A stretch of 64,000 bases of DNA from Metabacillus niabensis (GTDB taxonomy: Bacteria; Bacillota; Bacilli; Bacillales; Bacillaceae): positions 1-64,000 of the forward strand of contig NZ_JAIVLH010000022.1 of NCBI RefSeq assembly GCF_020524345.1, written 5' to 3'. A program made the position numbers and the translations under genes. Numbering within the stretch: position 1 is the stretch's first letter; the number at the start of each line of letters is the position of its first letter. The notes beneath the pieces were generated by a model. The model was not told the origin of the DNA. It ran no database searches and saw only the letters and a list, made by a program, of their open reading frames with translations. Shown in pieces: positions 1 to 7,795 of the stretch.

Positions 1-118
1 GAAAAAGAACGTCGGAAAGCCGTATGAGGGAAAACTTCACGTACGGTTTGATGAGGGGGAGCTGAAAGTAAAGAGGTAGCCGAAAGGCTACCCCTAGAAA
101 TCAGTTCTCTACTCTACA
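1..118 (+). mobile_element. 3' end of a group II intron (domains V and VI), left-truncated by the window
   Basis: Positions 18-50 show the domain V signature: the AGC triad and CGTATG arm pair across a GAAA-type turn with CGTACGG. A second hairpin, GGTAGCC-GAAA-GGCTACC at 75-92, fits domain VI, and the element appears to end near CTCTACTCTAC (107-117). An open frame from 2 to 79 encodes a tail resembling the piece often annotated downstream of group II intron reverse transcriptases (VGKPYEG, VRFDEGELK). The reverse transcriptase itself would lie left of the window. The exact 3' splice site and the intron class are inferred. Confidence 0.75.
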
Positions 119-131
119 ACTTGGGCTTGTT

Positions 132-160
132 TTTACAATTTCCCATAATTCGTACATATT
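132..160 (+). promoter_or_regulatory. possible sigma-A promoter for the foldase gene
   Basis: TTTACA (132-137) and CATATT (155-160) are separated by 17 bp and lie about 75 bp upstream of the foldase start, just after the intron end. Both hexamers deviate from consensus, so this is only a weak candidate. Confidence 0.3.
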
Positions 161-234
161 TATCCCATACTTGTCTCTTATAGTAGATAGCAGAGGGATG
201 AAGGTTAACAATAACTAAGATTGAGGAGAATTTG

Positions 235-1125
235 ATGATTGAAAAAATATTTGCAAGTAAAAAAACATTAGCTATTCTAGCAGTCCTAATAATAGCAGCT
301 ATTGCTGTTTTTATCTTTTTATCAACTCGCAGCGATGTTGTCGCTAAGGTTGGTAGTGAATCACTGACAAAGGACGATTTATATACATTTTTTGTTGAAC
401 AAAACGGTGAAGCGGCTTTAGATACACTTATTACAAAAAACCTGATTAATCAAGAGGTGGAAAAAGAGAAGGTAACCGTTTCAAGTAAGGAAATAGACGC
501 AGAGCTGCAAGAGTTGATTGACTCTTATGGTGGAGAAGAAACATTTGAACAACAATTAACAGCAAGTGGATTAACACAGGATGATATTAAAGAAGATATT
601 GAAGTTAATCTTAAAATTGAAAAACTCTTAGAACCTCAAATCGAAATTACTGAAGAAGAAATGCAAACGTATTTCGATGAAAACAAAGACTCTTTTGCAC
701 AAACGAAGCAGGTAAAAGCAAGTCACATCCTAGTTGAGGATGAAGAAACAGCAAAAGAAGTAAAAGAGAAACTTGATAATGGAGAAGACTTTGCTAAGCT
801 GGCAAAAGAGTATTCAACAGACACAGCTTCAGCTGAATCAGGTGGAGATTTAGGGTTCTTTGGTGAAGGAAGTATGGTGGCTGAATTTGAAGAAGCGGCC
901 TTCTCAATGAAAGTAGATGAAATAAGTGATCCGGTTAAAACGGAACATGGTTATCATATTATTAAAGTAACCGACACTCAAGAAGCCGCAGAAGCAAACT
1001 TTGAAAAGAGTAAAGAAGAAATAAAAGGAATTTTACTAGACGAGAAAATGACAACTGAATATCCAACATGGTTAGAGGAAAAACAAAAAGAATATGATGT
1101 TAAGAACTACCTATCAGAAGAATAA
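235..1125 (+). CDS. membrane-anchored parvulin-type peptidyl-prolyl isomerase (PrsA/YacD-like foldase)
   Basis: Predicted extracytoplasmic chaperone that isomerises prolyl bonds in secreted proteins at the outer face of the membrane. The 296-residue product begins with a basic stretch and one hydrophobic segment (about residues 9-29). A helical SurA/PrsA-like N-domain follows, then a parvulin domain at about 160-243 with the usual SHILVEDEE start and the HGYHIIKV end. Unlike classic PrsA there is no lipobox cysteine, so the anchor is probably an uncleaved transmembrane helix. ATG 235 is preferred over the in-frame TTG 232 because AGGAG at 224-228 is better spaced from it. The gene is monocistronic and ends in a terminator. 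The paralogue (PrsA or YacD) cannot be assigned with certainty. Confidence 0.85.
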   Translation: MIEKIFASKKTLAILAVLIIAAIAVFIFLSTRSDVVAKVGSESLTKDDLYTFFVEQNGEAALDTLITKNLINQEVEKEKVTVSSKEIDAELQELIDSYGGEETFEQQLTASGLTQDDIKEDIEVNLKIEKLLEPQIEITEEEMQTYFDENKDSFAQTKQVKASHILVEDEETAKEVKEKLDNGEDFAKLAKEYSTDTASAESGGDLGFFGEGSMVAEFEEAAFSMKVDEISDPVKTEHGYHIIKVTDTQEAAEANFEKSKEEIKGILLDEKMTTEYPTWLEEKQKEYDVKNYLSEE

Positions 1126-1148
1126 AGGAGCCCCGGTGGCTCTTTTTT
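1125..1148 (+). terminator. Rho-independent terminator after the foldase gene
   Basis: Stem GAGCC (1128-1132) / GGCTC (1138-1142) with a 5-nt loop is followed by a run of six T residues, directly after the stop codon. Confidence 0.85.
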
Positions 1149-1230
1149 GTTATGGCTTAAATATAAACAATGATATAATAATAGATAAAATCTGAATTTT
1201 CATATTTTTAAACAAAGGGGAGAAGCGTTG

Positions 1231-2397
1231 ATGAGTAATCATACTATTGAAAAAGGATATTTTGGTGAGTTTGGTGGTAGTTTTGTTCCGGATGATTTAA
1301 AAAATGTTTTAACCATACTAGATGAAAACTTTGAAAAATATAAAAACGACCCTGAGTTTATTCAAGAGTTTCAATACTATATGAAAGAATATATTGGGCG
1401 GGAAAACCCACTTACATATGCGGAAAATCTCTCGAAGCAAGTAGGTGGAGCCAAAATATATTTAAAACGTGAAGATTTAAACCATACAGGGGCACATAAA
1501 ATTAACAATGCAATCGGACAAATATTATTAGCAAAGCGAATGGGAGCAACAAGAATTATTGCAGAAACTGGTGCCGGCCAGCATGGAGTTGCAACAGCAA
1601 CTGCTTGTGCGATCGTTGGTGGTATGGATTGCACGATCTATATGGGAAAATTAGATACTGAACGACAAGCATTGAATGTATTTCGTATGGAGCTTTTAGG
1701 GGCAAAGGTAGTGTCAGTCGATAAGGGGCAAGGTAGATTAAAAGATGCGGTAGATGCAGCCTTAAATGATTTAGTTCAAAACTATGAAAATACCTTTTAT
1801 CTTTTAGGCTCTGCCGTTGGGCCACATCCTTTCCCAACAATGGTCAAGCATTTTCAATCCATCATTAGTGAAGAATCGAAAAAGCAGATCATAGAGAAGG
1901 AAGGAAAGCTGCCGGCAGCAGTCATTGCTTGTGCAGGTGGAGGCAGTAATGCTATCGGGGCATTTGCTCATTATATTGATGAACAAGCAGTACGATTAAT
2001 TGGAGTAGAACCTGCGGAAGCTCCTTCATTAACTGAAGGGAAACCCGCTGTTATTCACGGTTTTAAATGCTTAACATTGCTTGACGAAAACGGAGAACCA
2101 AAGCCTACTTATTCGATTGCAGCAGGACTGGATTACCCGGGGATTGGACCTGAACATAGCTATTTGAAAACAACAAACAGGGCTGAATATGTAACAGTAA
2201 CAGGCGAGGAAGCTTTAGAAGCATTTCAAATTTTGTCAAAAGTAGAAGGCATTATTCCGGCACTTGAAAGTTCACATGCCGTTGCGTATGCAATGAAGCT
2301 GGCAAAACAACTAGGATCAGAAGACTCAATTATCGTAAATCTTTCAGGGCGCGGAGATAAGGATGTTGAACAGGTTTACAATATGTTGAAAAAGTGA
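1231..2397 (+). CDS. trpB: tryptophan synthase beta chain (stand-alone)
   Basis: PLP enzyme that condenses indole with L-serine to give L-tryptophan. The 388-residue sequence is full length for TrpB. It has the PLP-binding lysine in HKINNA (K90), the substrate loop ETGAGQHG, the phosphate-binding GGGSNAIG near 235 and the C-terminal SGRGDKD. It is the TrpB1 type that normally pairs with TrpA, yet no trpA, trpC or trpE lies nearby and terminators flank it. It may therefore be a second copy or a relocated gene, perhaps used for indole salvage. An in-frame TTG at 1228 is an alternative start; the AAAGGGG at 1214-1220 suits either. Confidence 0.92.
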   Translation: MSNHTIEKGYFGEFGGSFVPDDLKNVLTILDENFEKYKNDPEFIQEFQYYMKEYIGRENPLTYAENLSKQVGGAKIYLKREDLNHTGAHKINNAIGQILLAKRMGATRIIAETGAGQHGVATATACAIVGGMDCTIYMGKLDTERQALNVFRMELLGAKVVSVDKGQGRLKDAVDAALNDLVQNYENTFYLLGSAVGPHPFPTMVKHFQSIISEESKKQIIEKEGKLPAAVIACAGGGSNAIGAFAHYIDEQAVRLIGVEPAEAPSLTEGKPAVIHGFKCLTLLDENGEPKPTYSIAAGLDYPGIGPEHSYLKTTNRAEYVTVTGEEALEAFQILSKVEGIIPALESSHAVAYAMKLAKQLGSEDSIIVNLSGRGDKDVEQVYNMLKK

Positions 2398-2412
2398 AAA
2401 ATTGTTAAACAA

Positions 2413-2442
2413 AAAAAGGGTTCGAATCATCGAATCCTTTTT
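2413..2442 (+). terminator. bidirectional terminator between trpB and the HxlR gene
   Basis: Stem GGGTTCGA (2418-2425) / TCGAATCC (2430-2437), loop ATCA, with A-run upstream and T-run downstream. It can serve trpB on the plus strand and the converging regulator gene on the minus strand. Confidence 0.8.
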
Positions 2443-2467
2443 CTGCTGGACCTTATTTGTTACGGTT

Positions 2468-2785
2468 TTATCCCCAATGTGAACCCCACTTTTTCATTTC
2501 TTTAATCATAGGATGAAGAGAATGGCCTTTTTCTGTCAATGTATATTCCACGGTAACAGGTACTGTTGCAAATGTTTCTCTAGTTAAGACCTGATGATTT
2601 TCTAAATGGCGAAGAGTATCTGTTAATGCCTTTGGACTAATTTTCGGTATAGCCCGTTGTAATTCACCAAATCGTTTTGTGCCATCAAAAAGCTGTTTAA
2701 TGACAAGAAAAGACCATTTTCCACCAATAATATTCAGTGCTTTTTCAATCGAACATTCAATATGTAGTTCATTTACTTTTTCCAT
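2468..2785 (-). CDS. HxlR-family winged-helix transcriptional regulator
   Basis: A 105-residue MarR/HxlR-type DNA-binding protein. It shows the family layout: an N-terminal cysteine (C11, in IECSIEKAL), the GGKWSFLVIKQLFDG helix, the recognition region ISPKALTDTLRHLE, and a wing ending in VEYTLTEKGHSLHPMI. In relatives such as YodB the N-terminal cysteine senses quinones or electrophiles. That role is inferred here because the cysteine is offset by a few residues. The gene is divergent from an aldo/keto reductase-epimerase pair and a perfect inverted repeat overlaps its own promoter region, so autoregulation and control of the reductase are likely. Confidence 0.88.
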   Translation of the reverse strand: MEKVNELHIECSIEKALNIIGGKWSFLVIKQLFDGTKRFGELQRAIPKISPKALTDTLRHLENHQVLTRETFATVPVTVEYTLTEKGHSLHPMIKEMKKWGSHWG

Positions 2786-2801
2786 AGTACCCCCTTATAG
2801 T

Positions 2802-2820
2802 TACTATAAAAAGTATAGTA
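2802..2820. promoter_or_regulatory. inverted-repeat operator for the HxlR-family regulator
   Basis: TACTATA (2802-2808) and TATAGTA (2814-2820) form a perfect 7-bp inverted repeat with a 5-bp spacer, 17 bp upstream of the HxlR start codon. It closely resembles the TACTAT/AGTA-type sites bound by YodB-like HxlR regulators. Confidence 0.7.
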
Positions 2821-2894
2821 GATTACTTGTTTTTAATTATATCAACAAAATTTCAGTACTTGTATACAATCTTCAAAAAATTTATAATTTAAAA

Positions 2895-2909
2895 ATGTAA
2901 ACGTTTTCT
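2895..2909. promoter_or_regulatory. candidate cre site (CcpA)
   Basis: ATGTAAACGTTTTCT matches the catabolite-responsive element pattern WTGNAANCGNWNNCW at every fixed position. It lies about 35 bp upstream of the aldo/keto reductase start. Carbon repression of that operon is inferred. Confidence 0.5.
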
Positions 2910-2943
2910 ATTAATTCATACATTATAAAGGGGATGGGGTTGA

Positions 2944-3891
2944 ATGAAGTATAGACGACTTGGAAGATCGGGGCTTAAAGTAAGTGAAGTTAGCTTGGGA
3001 AGCTGGCTCACATATGGAGCTTCTACGGAAAATGATAAAGCGATAAAAACAATTGAAACAGCATATGATTTAGGAATTAATTCTTTTGATACAGCGAATG
3101 TTTATGCCAAAGGGGAATCTGAAAAAGTAGTTGGTGAGGCTTTAGGGAAGTATCGTCGTGATTCATACGTGTTGGCTACTAAGGTGTTTTGGCCGATGGG
3201 TGAAGGACCGAATGATCGGGGTCTATCAAGAAAGCATGTATTTGAGCAACTGCATGCAAGTTTAAATAGATTAAAAACAGATTATGTGGATATTTATTAC
3301 TGTCACCGTTATGACCCAGAAACACCTGTTGATGAAACATTACGCACAATTGATGATTTGGTACGTCAAGGAAAAATTTTATATGCCGGTGTGAGTGAAT
3401 GGACAGCACAGCAAATTCAAGAAGCGATTGGAACAGCTGATAAATATTTATTGGATCGAATTGTCGTTAACCAACCTAATTACAGTATGTTACATCGTTA
3501 TATTGAGGATGAAGTTTTGCCGGTTAGTGAGCAACATGGAATTAGTCAAATTGTTTTCTCTCCATTAGCTCAAGGATTATTAACTGGGAAATATAGTTTA
3601 AGTAATCGTGCTCCTGAAGGAAGTCGTGCTACTGATCCGAAATCGAACATGCATATGAACAGGCTTTTAACAGATGAGGTTTTATCAAAGGTAGAAAAAT
3701 TAGATGGGATTGCGAAGGAATTAAATATTAGTTTGTCACAATTAGCAATTGCGTGGATACTTCGTTTACCTGGTATTGCAAGTACTCTTGTAGGGGCAAC
3801 TAAACCTGAACAAATCATAGAAAATGCAAAAGGGTCTGATGTGACATTACCAGGTGGTGTTCTTTCACAAATCGAAGAAATTTTAAAATAA
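2944..3891 (+). CDS. aldo/keto reductase (AKR, Kv-beta/YghZ-like)
   Basis: NAD(P)H-dependent oxidoreductase with a TIM-barrel fold that interconverts carbonyls and alcohols. The 315-residue sequence carries the AKR tetrad D49, Y54, K80 and H121 (contexts SFDTANVYAKGESE, LATK, YYCHRYD) and the C-terminal cofactor region GATKPEQI. The closest subgroup appears to be the Kv-channel beta/YghZ-like reductases, which often act on aldehydes such as methylglyoxal. The substrate cannot be read from sequence. It is the first gene of a pair with the epimerase 12 bp downstream, and is divergent from the HxlR regulator. RBS AAGGGGATGGGG precedes ATG 2944. Confidence 0.9.
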   Translation: MKYRRLGRSGLKVSEVSLGSWLTYGASTENDKAIKTIETAYDLGINSFDTANVYAKGESEKVVGEALGKYRRDSYVLATKVFWPMGEGPNDRGLSRKHVFEQLHASLNRLKTDYVDIYYCHRYDPETPVDETLRTIDDLVRQGKILYAGVSEWTAQQIQEAIGTADKYLLDRIVVNQPNYSMLHRYIEDEVLPVSEQHGISQIVFSPLAQGLLTGKYSLSNRAPEGSRATDPKSNMHMNRLLTDEVLSKVEKLDGIAKELNISLSQLAIAWILRLPGIASTLVGATKPEQIIENAKGSDVTLPGGVLSQIEEILK

Positions 3892-3903
3892 GGATGTGAA
3901 CGA

Positions 3904-4755
3904 ATGAAAAAAATCGTCGTAACCGGTGGGAGCGGATTACTAGGATCATCCGTTATAAAGGAATTTCTTAATAATGGATATGAAGTCGTAAATGCAGATA
4001 GAACATATCCAACAGAACCTATATGTAAAACGGTCTTAGTAGATTTGCAAAATTTAGGAGAAGTGTATGGTGTATTAGCTGGAGCAGATGCTGTGGTTCA
4101 TTTAGCAGCAATTCCAGTCGCATACTCACATCCTAATGAAGTAACATTTAAAAACAATGTGATGTCTACTTATAATGTATTGGAAGCAGCCGGAACATTG
4201 GGAGTCAAAAAAGCGGTCATTGCCTCAAGTGAGTCCTCATATGGTTTGGTGTTTCCGCTAAAAGAGCTTTCACCACAATATGTACCACTTGATGAAGATC
4301 ATCCACAATTACCGGAAGATAGCTACGGGTTATCTAAAATTGTAAATGAACAAACAGCTGATATGATTCATCGAAGAACAGGCCTCCAAGTTGTTTCATT
4401 GAGACTTGGAAATATTATTGCTCCTCATATGTATAACAACTTTCCAAGTTTTATACATGATCCTGAACAACGAAAGGTGATTATGTGGAGTTATATTGAT
4501 GCAAGGGATGCAGCAACCGCTTTCCGACTAGCAATTGAAGCAGAAGGGCTAGGTTCAGTTGCTCTTAATATTGCTGCAGATGAAACGAGCGTTAATATCG
4601 AAAGTCATCAGTTGATGGAAACTGTTTATCCTGATGCAGAAATTAGAAGACCACTACAGGGGTATGAAACTTTGTTTTCAAATGAAAAGGCAAAGAAACT
4701 ATTAAATTGGCAACCTAAGCATAGATGGCGTGATTATGTGGAAGTTGAAAACTAA
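3904..4755 (+). CDS. NAD-dependent epimerase/dehydratase family protein (extended SDR)
   Basis: A 283-residue extended short-chain dehydrogenase/reductase. The Rossmann motif GGSGLLG is at 8-14, an acidic residue (D32) follows beta-2 as in NAD-preferring enzymes, and the catalytic pair is Y141/K145 (SYGLSK) with S109-S111 upstream. It probably acts on a nucleotide sugar or another small carbonyl compound; the substrate is unknown. The 12-bp gap and shared terminator indicate co-transcription with the aldo/keto reductase, so the pair may handle one carbonyl or sugar substrate under HxlR control. Confidence 0.85.
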   Translation: MKKIVVTGGSGLLGSSVIKEFLNNGYEVVNADRTYPTEPICKTVLVDLQNLGEVYGVLAGADAVVHLAAIPVAYSHPNEVTFKNNVMSTYNVLEAAGTLGVKKAVIASSESSYGLVFPLKELSPQYVPLDEDHPQLPEDSYGLSKIVNEQTADMIHRRTGLQVVSLRLGNIIAPHMYNNFPSFIHDPEQRKVIMWSYIDARDAATAFRLAIEAEGLGSVALNIAADETSVNIESHQLMETVYPDAEIRRPLQGYETLFSNEKAKKLLNWQPKHRWRDYVEVEN

Positions 4756-4766
4756 TATTAAATTGA

Positions 4767-4790
4767 CCTAGCTTAAAGCTAGGTTTTTTT
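4767..4790 (+). terminator. terminator after the reductase-epimerase operon
   Basis: Stem CCTAGC (4767-4772) / GCTAGG (4778-4783) with a TTAAA loop and seven T residues. Confidence 0.85.
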
Positions 4791-5004
4791 AGTGGATGTG
4801 CGCTGAATATGTCGATGATAGTTTTCCATAAAAGGTAAAAGATTTTCCTGGATTTTTGAAAAATTTCCGGCTTTTTCGGGCTGTAACCATTACTTGCAAA
4901 AAATATTAACAAAAACAATTTGCTATCCTCTTTCATTGTATATTAAACTGTGTATGGACAATTGTAGTGATAAAAAAAAGCTACATAAAGAGAGGAATCG
5001 ATAA

Positions 5005-5895
5005 ATGTTACATGAATTTTCAATATATGTACCTTCTAATGAGATCAATGAAGTGACTGATTTGCTTAATGCAGCAGGTATTTACAATCTATACTATGAA
5101 TCACCTATTGAAATTATTAAGGTACAAAATGGCTATGGGTATGAGGAAAAAGAAGATCAGCTTGTTGAACTGAAAATTTATGCAAGTGATCAGGAGGTAG
5201 ACCATCTACCGGAAGCATACTACCCTTTATTAGAAGCAACTCTTTCCATTTCTAGAGATGACATTACATATAAAACATACGATGAAACAAATTGGGAGCA
5301 ATCCTATGAGTTTGAGGACATTGATTTAGGAAATGGATGGATCATAAAGTATCCTAGCTCAGAACAGGAATACGATGACAAGCATGTATTGAAATTTGAT
5401 CCTCTTGCGGCATTTGGTACAGGTCTACATGAAACAACACAAGGATGCTTACGTATGGTTCTTAATAAGGAACTTACGGGTAAATCCGTTCTTGATCTTG
5501 GTACAGGCTCTGGTATGCTTGCAATTGCGGCATCTTTAAAAGGAGCAGATAAAGTTGTTGCAGTTGATTATGAGGAGGTTGCACGTGAACTTTACCATAA
5601 TGCGGAGCTAAATGACTTAACAAATGATCTTCAGGTTGTTCAAGCGGATTTAATCACAGGAGATTATGAGATTAATGAATACTATGATTTAATCTTGATA
5701 AATATCGGAGCGAATGAAACGATAAGCATTATTGAAAGACATAATCTTCTTAAAAATAGTGATGACTTTTTTATATCAGGGCTTGTGGAATGGCATCTTG
5801 ATGACTTAAACAATGTATTCGCTAAAGGTGGCTTCTCTATTGAAGAAAAATCACAAACAAATGAATGGGTTTCCATCCATTTTAAAAGAGATTAA
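5005..5895 (+). CDS. PrmA-like SAM-dependent methyltransferase
   Basis: A 296-residue protein with the architecture of ribosomal protein L11 methyltransferase. A ferredoxin-like N-terminal substrate domain (1-100) precedes the typical linker DPLAAFGTGLHETTQGCLRM. The Rossmann methyltransferase core follows, with motif I VLDLGTGSGMLAIAA and acidic motif II VAVDYE. In Bacillus the genuine prmA sits beside dnaJ, which is not present here, and this protein is divergent in the N-domain. It is therefore more likely a paralogue with another protein or small-molecule substrate. It is monocistronic, with RBS AGAGAGG before ATG 5005. Confidence 0.75.
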   Translation: MLHEFSIYVPSNEINEVTDLLNAAGIYNLYYESPIEIIKVQNGYGYEEKEDQLVELKIYASDQEVDHLPEAYYPLLEATLSISRDDITYKTYDETNWEQSYEFEDIDLGNGWIIKYPSSEQEYDDKHVLKFDPLAAFGTGLHETTQGCLRMVLNKELTGKSVLDLGTGSGMLAIAASLKGADKVVAVDYEEVARELYHNAELNDLTNDLQVVQADLITGDYEINEYYDLILINIGANETISIIERHNLLKNSDDFFISGLVEWHLDDLNNVFAKGGFSIEEKSQTNEWVSIHFKRD

Positions 5896-5980
5896 TACAA
5901 TTTTTTCACAAATCATAGTTAATTAAACCATAGTAGTTATGATATGATAGAGTATATTTCAATGTGTAAAGGAGTTAATT

Positions 5981-6910
5981 ATGGAAAAAGTACTTGTTTT
6001 TGGTCACAAAAATCCTGATACAGATACAATCTGTTCTGCGATTGCATACGCTGAGTTGAAAAATAAAATCGGACAAAACGCTGAACCTGTACGTTTAGGG
6101 GAAGTAAGTGGTGAAACTCAATACGCACTTGATTTCTTCAAAAAAGATGCTCCACGTTTAGTAGAGAAAGTAGCCGGAGAAGCAGGCGAAGTTATTTTAG
6201 TTGACCATAATGAGCGTCAACAGAGTGCTGACGATATCGATGAAGTTCGTGTTCTTGAAGTAATTGATCATCACCGCATTGCAAATTTTGAAACAAGTGA
6301 TCCTTTGTACTATCGTGCTGAACCAGTTGGTTGTACGGCAACAATTTTAAATAAGCTTTACAAAGAACATGGTGTAGAAATTGAAAAAGAAACTGCAGGA
6401 TTAATGCTTTCAGCCATTATTTCTGACTCTTTATTATTCAAATCTCCAACATGCACTCAAGAAGACATCGATGCAGCTAAAGAATTAGCTGAAATAGCTG
6501 GTGTTGATGCAAATGTTTATGGCTTAGACATGTTAAAAGCCGGTGCTGATTTAAGTGATAAATCAGTTGAGCAATTAATCTCATTAGATGCAAAAGAATT
6601 CCAAATGGGTTCTAGCAAAGTCGAAATTGCACAAGTAAATGCTGTTGATACAAACGACGTTCTTGCAAATAAAGCAGATATTGAAGCAGCACTTAACAAT
6701 GTTGTGTCAGAAAAAGGCTTAGACCTATTCTTATTTGTTGTAACGGATATTTTAACAAATGATTCAGTTGCTGTTGCAATCGGTCAACAAGCAAGCAAAG
6801 TAGAGCAGGCATTTAATGTGGCATTAGATAATAATCAAGCGACATTACAAGGTGTTGTATCACGTAAAAAGCAAATTGTTCCTGTCTTAACAGAAGCATT
6901 TAGTAAATAA
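5981..6910 (+). CDS. ppaC: manganese-dependent inorganic pyrophosphatase (family II)
   Basis: Hydrolyses pyrophosphate to phosphate in the cytoplasm, driving biosynthetic reactions. The 309-residue protein has the family II DHH phosphoesterase layout. Metal ligands H9, D13 and D15 (HKNPDTD), D75 (LVDHNE), the DHH motif D96-H97-H98 and D149 (ISDSLLF) all fall at the positions known from the Bacillus subtilis enzyme. The C-terminal DHHA2 domain includes the substrate-binding SRKKQ motif near the end. A perfect GGAG RBS precedes ATG 5981, and a strong terminator follows. Confidence 0.96.
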   Translation: MEKVLVFGHKNPDTDTICSAIAYAELKNKIGQNAEPVRLGEVSGETQYALDFFKKDAPRLVEKVAGEAGEVILVDHNERQQSADDIDEVRVLEVIDHHRIANFETSDPLYYRAEPVGCTATILNKLYKEHGVEIEKETAGLMLSAIISDSLLFKSPTCTQEDIDAAKELAEIAGVDANVYGLDMLKAGADLSDKSVEQLISLDAKEFQMGSSKVEIAQVNAVDTNDVLANKADIEAALNNVVSEKGLDLFLFVVTDILTNDSVAVAIGQQASKVEQAFNVALDNNQATLQGVVSRKKQIVPVLTEAFSK

Positions 6911-6919
6911 TAATGTCAG

Positions 6920-6956
6920 AGCCACATTTCAATAAACTTGGAATGTGGCTTTTTAT
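6920..6956 (+). terminator. terminator after ppaC
   Basis: Stem AGCCACATT (6920-6928) / AATGTGGCT (6942-6950) with a 13-nt loop, followed by TTTTATT. Confidence 0.85.
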
Positions 6957-7041
6957 TGAGAAAAAATCTGTTGCCATATAGATGTAAAAAAGTTCAGCAC
7001 ATTAGAAATTGAACTTTTGAGGATAGCATAATATAGTTGAA

Positions 7042-7056
7042 TTGACCAATTGGTTT
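7042..7056. promoter_or_regulatory. operator-like palindrome upstream of the TetR gene
   Basis: ACCAATTGGT (7045-7054) is a perfect palindrome within TTGACCAATTGGTTT, 20 bp upstream of the regulator start. It shares the TTGGT core with the two direct repeats in front of the RND exporter, which suggests autoregulation. Confidence 0.6.
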
Positions 7057-7073
7057 TGAGTGGAGGTTTCGTT

Positions 7074-7646
7074 TTGACAAGAGGGCAAGATCAAAAGGAA
7101 AAGATATTACTTGCAGCAAGTCAAGTATTTGGGAAAAAAGGATTTTATGATACAAAAATGATCGAAGTTGCTGAACTGGCTGGCGTATCAAAGGGCACCA
7201 TTTACTTATATTATTCTTCAAAGGATGAGTTATATATTGAGACACATGTGCATAGATTTCGTGGTTATCTTAAAATGATTGAAGAAAAGGTATCCAGATT
7301 TTCAACTTTGAAGGAAAAACTAATTTGTATTGCTGAGGAGCAGTTAGCTGTTTTTTATAATGATCGCCATACTCCGAATAAATACTTACAAGCTTACAAC
7401 AATGACCCAAAAATGATTCAAAGTTTACACGAATTTCTCGATCACTACCATGAATATGTGACATCTGTTATGGAAGAAGAAAACATTGAAAATGCAAGTG
7501 AGCATGCTAAAGCATTTATAGGTATGCTTGAAAATTATAAACGTGATATTTTCTTTGATCAACATTATGATTACTCAAATCTGTTAAAAACTGTTTTATT
7601 TGTAGTTGATCTCTTTATAAACGGGTGTAAAAGGAACGTTCCTTAA
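7074..7646 (+). CDS. TetR/AcrR-family transcriptional regulator of the adjacent RND exporter
   Basis: A 190-residue one-component repressor. The N-terminal helix-turn-helix is typical: ILLAASQVFGKKGFYDTKMIEVAELAGVSKGTIYLYY in two continuous halves (residues 12-48), followed by an all-helical ligand domain. TTG 7074 is chosen because GGAGG at 7062-7066 lies 7 bp upstream; the longer frame from 7050 would start inside the operator-like palindrome. The gene sits directly upstream of the RND transporter in the same orientation, separated by about 150 bp with two more operator-like repeats. It most likely represses the pump until an amphiphilic or fatty-acid-like ligand binds; the ligand is unknown. 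Confidence 0.88.
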   Translation: MTRGQDQKEKILLAASQVFGKKGFYDTKMIEVAELAGVSKGTIYLYYSSKDELYIETHVHRFRGYLKMIEEKVSRFSTLKEKLICIAEEQLAVFYNDRHTPNKYLQAYNNDPKMIQSLHEFLDHYHEYVTSVMEEENIENASEHAKAFIGMLENYKRDIFFDQHYDYSNLLKTVLFVVDLFINGCKRNVP

Positions 7647-7672
7647 TGAAAAAGAAGTTCCTTCTGCTTCAA

Positions 7673-7754
7673 TAGTACCCATTGGTCAGTGTGTGATCCG
7701 GTTTAATAGAGGGATATCGGTATGGTTGTCTAATTTCTTAGTACCCATTGGTCA
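7673..7754. promoter_or_regulatory. pair of identical 16-bp operator-like direct repeats upstream of the RND exporter
   Basis: TAGTACCCATTGGTCA occurs at 7673-7688 and again, identically, at 7739-7754, 66 bp apart (about six helical turns). Both lie between the TetR stop and the exporter start. The ACCcATTGGTca core matches the palindrome ahead of the regulator gene, so these are probable binding sites for the TetR protein. Confidence 0.7.
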
Positions 7755-7795
7755 TATGTGCAAAAATAATATAAAGGAAAAGAGGAGAGTACTTT

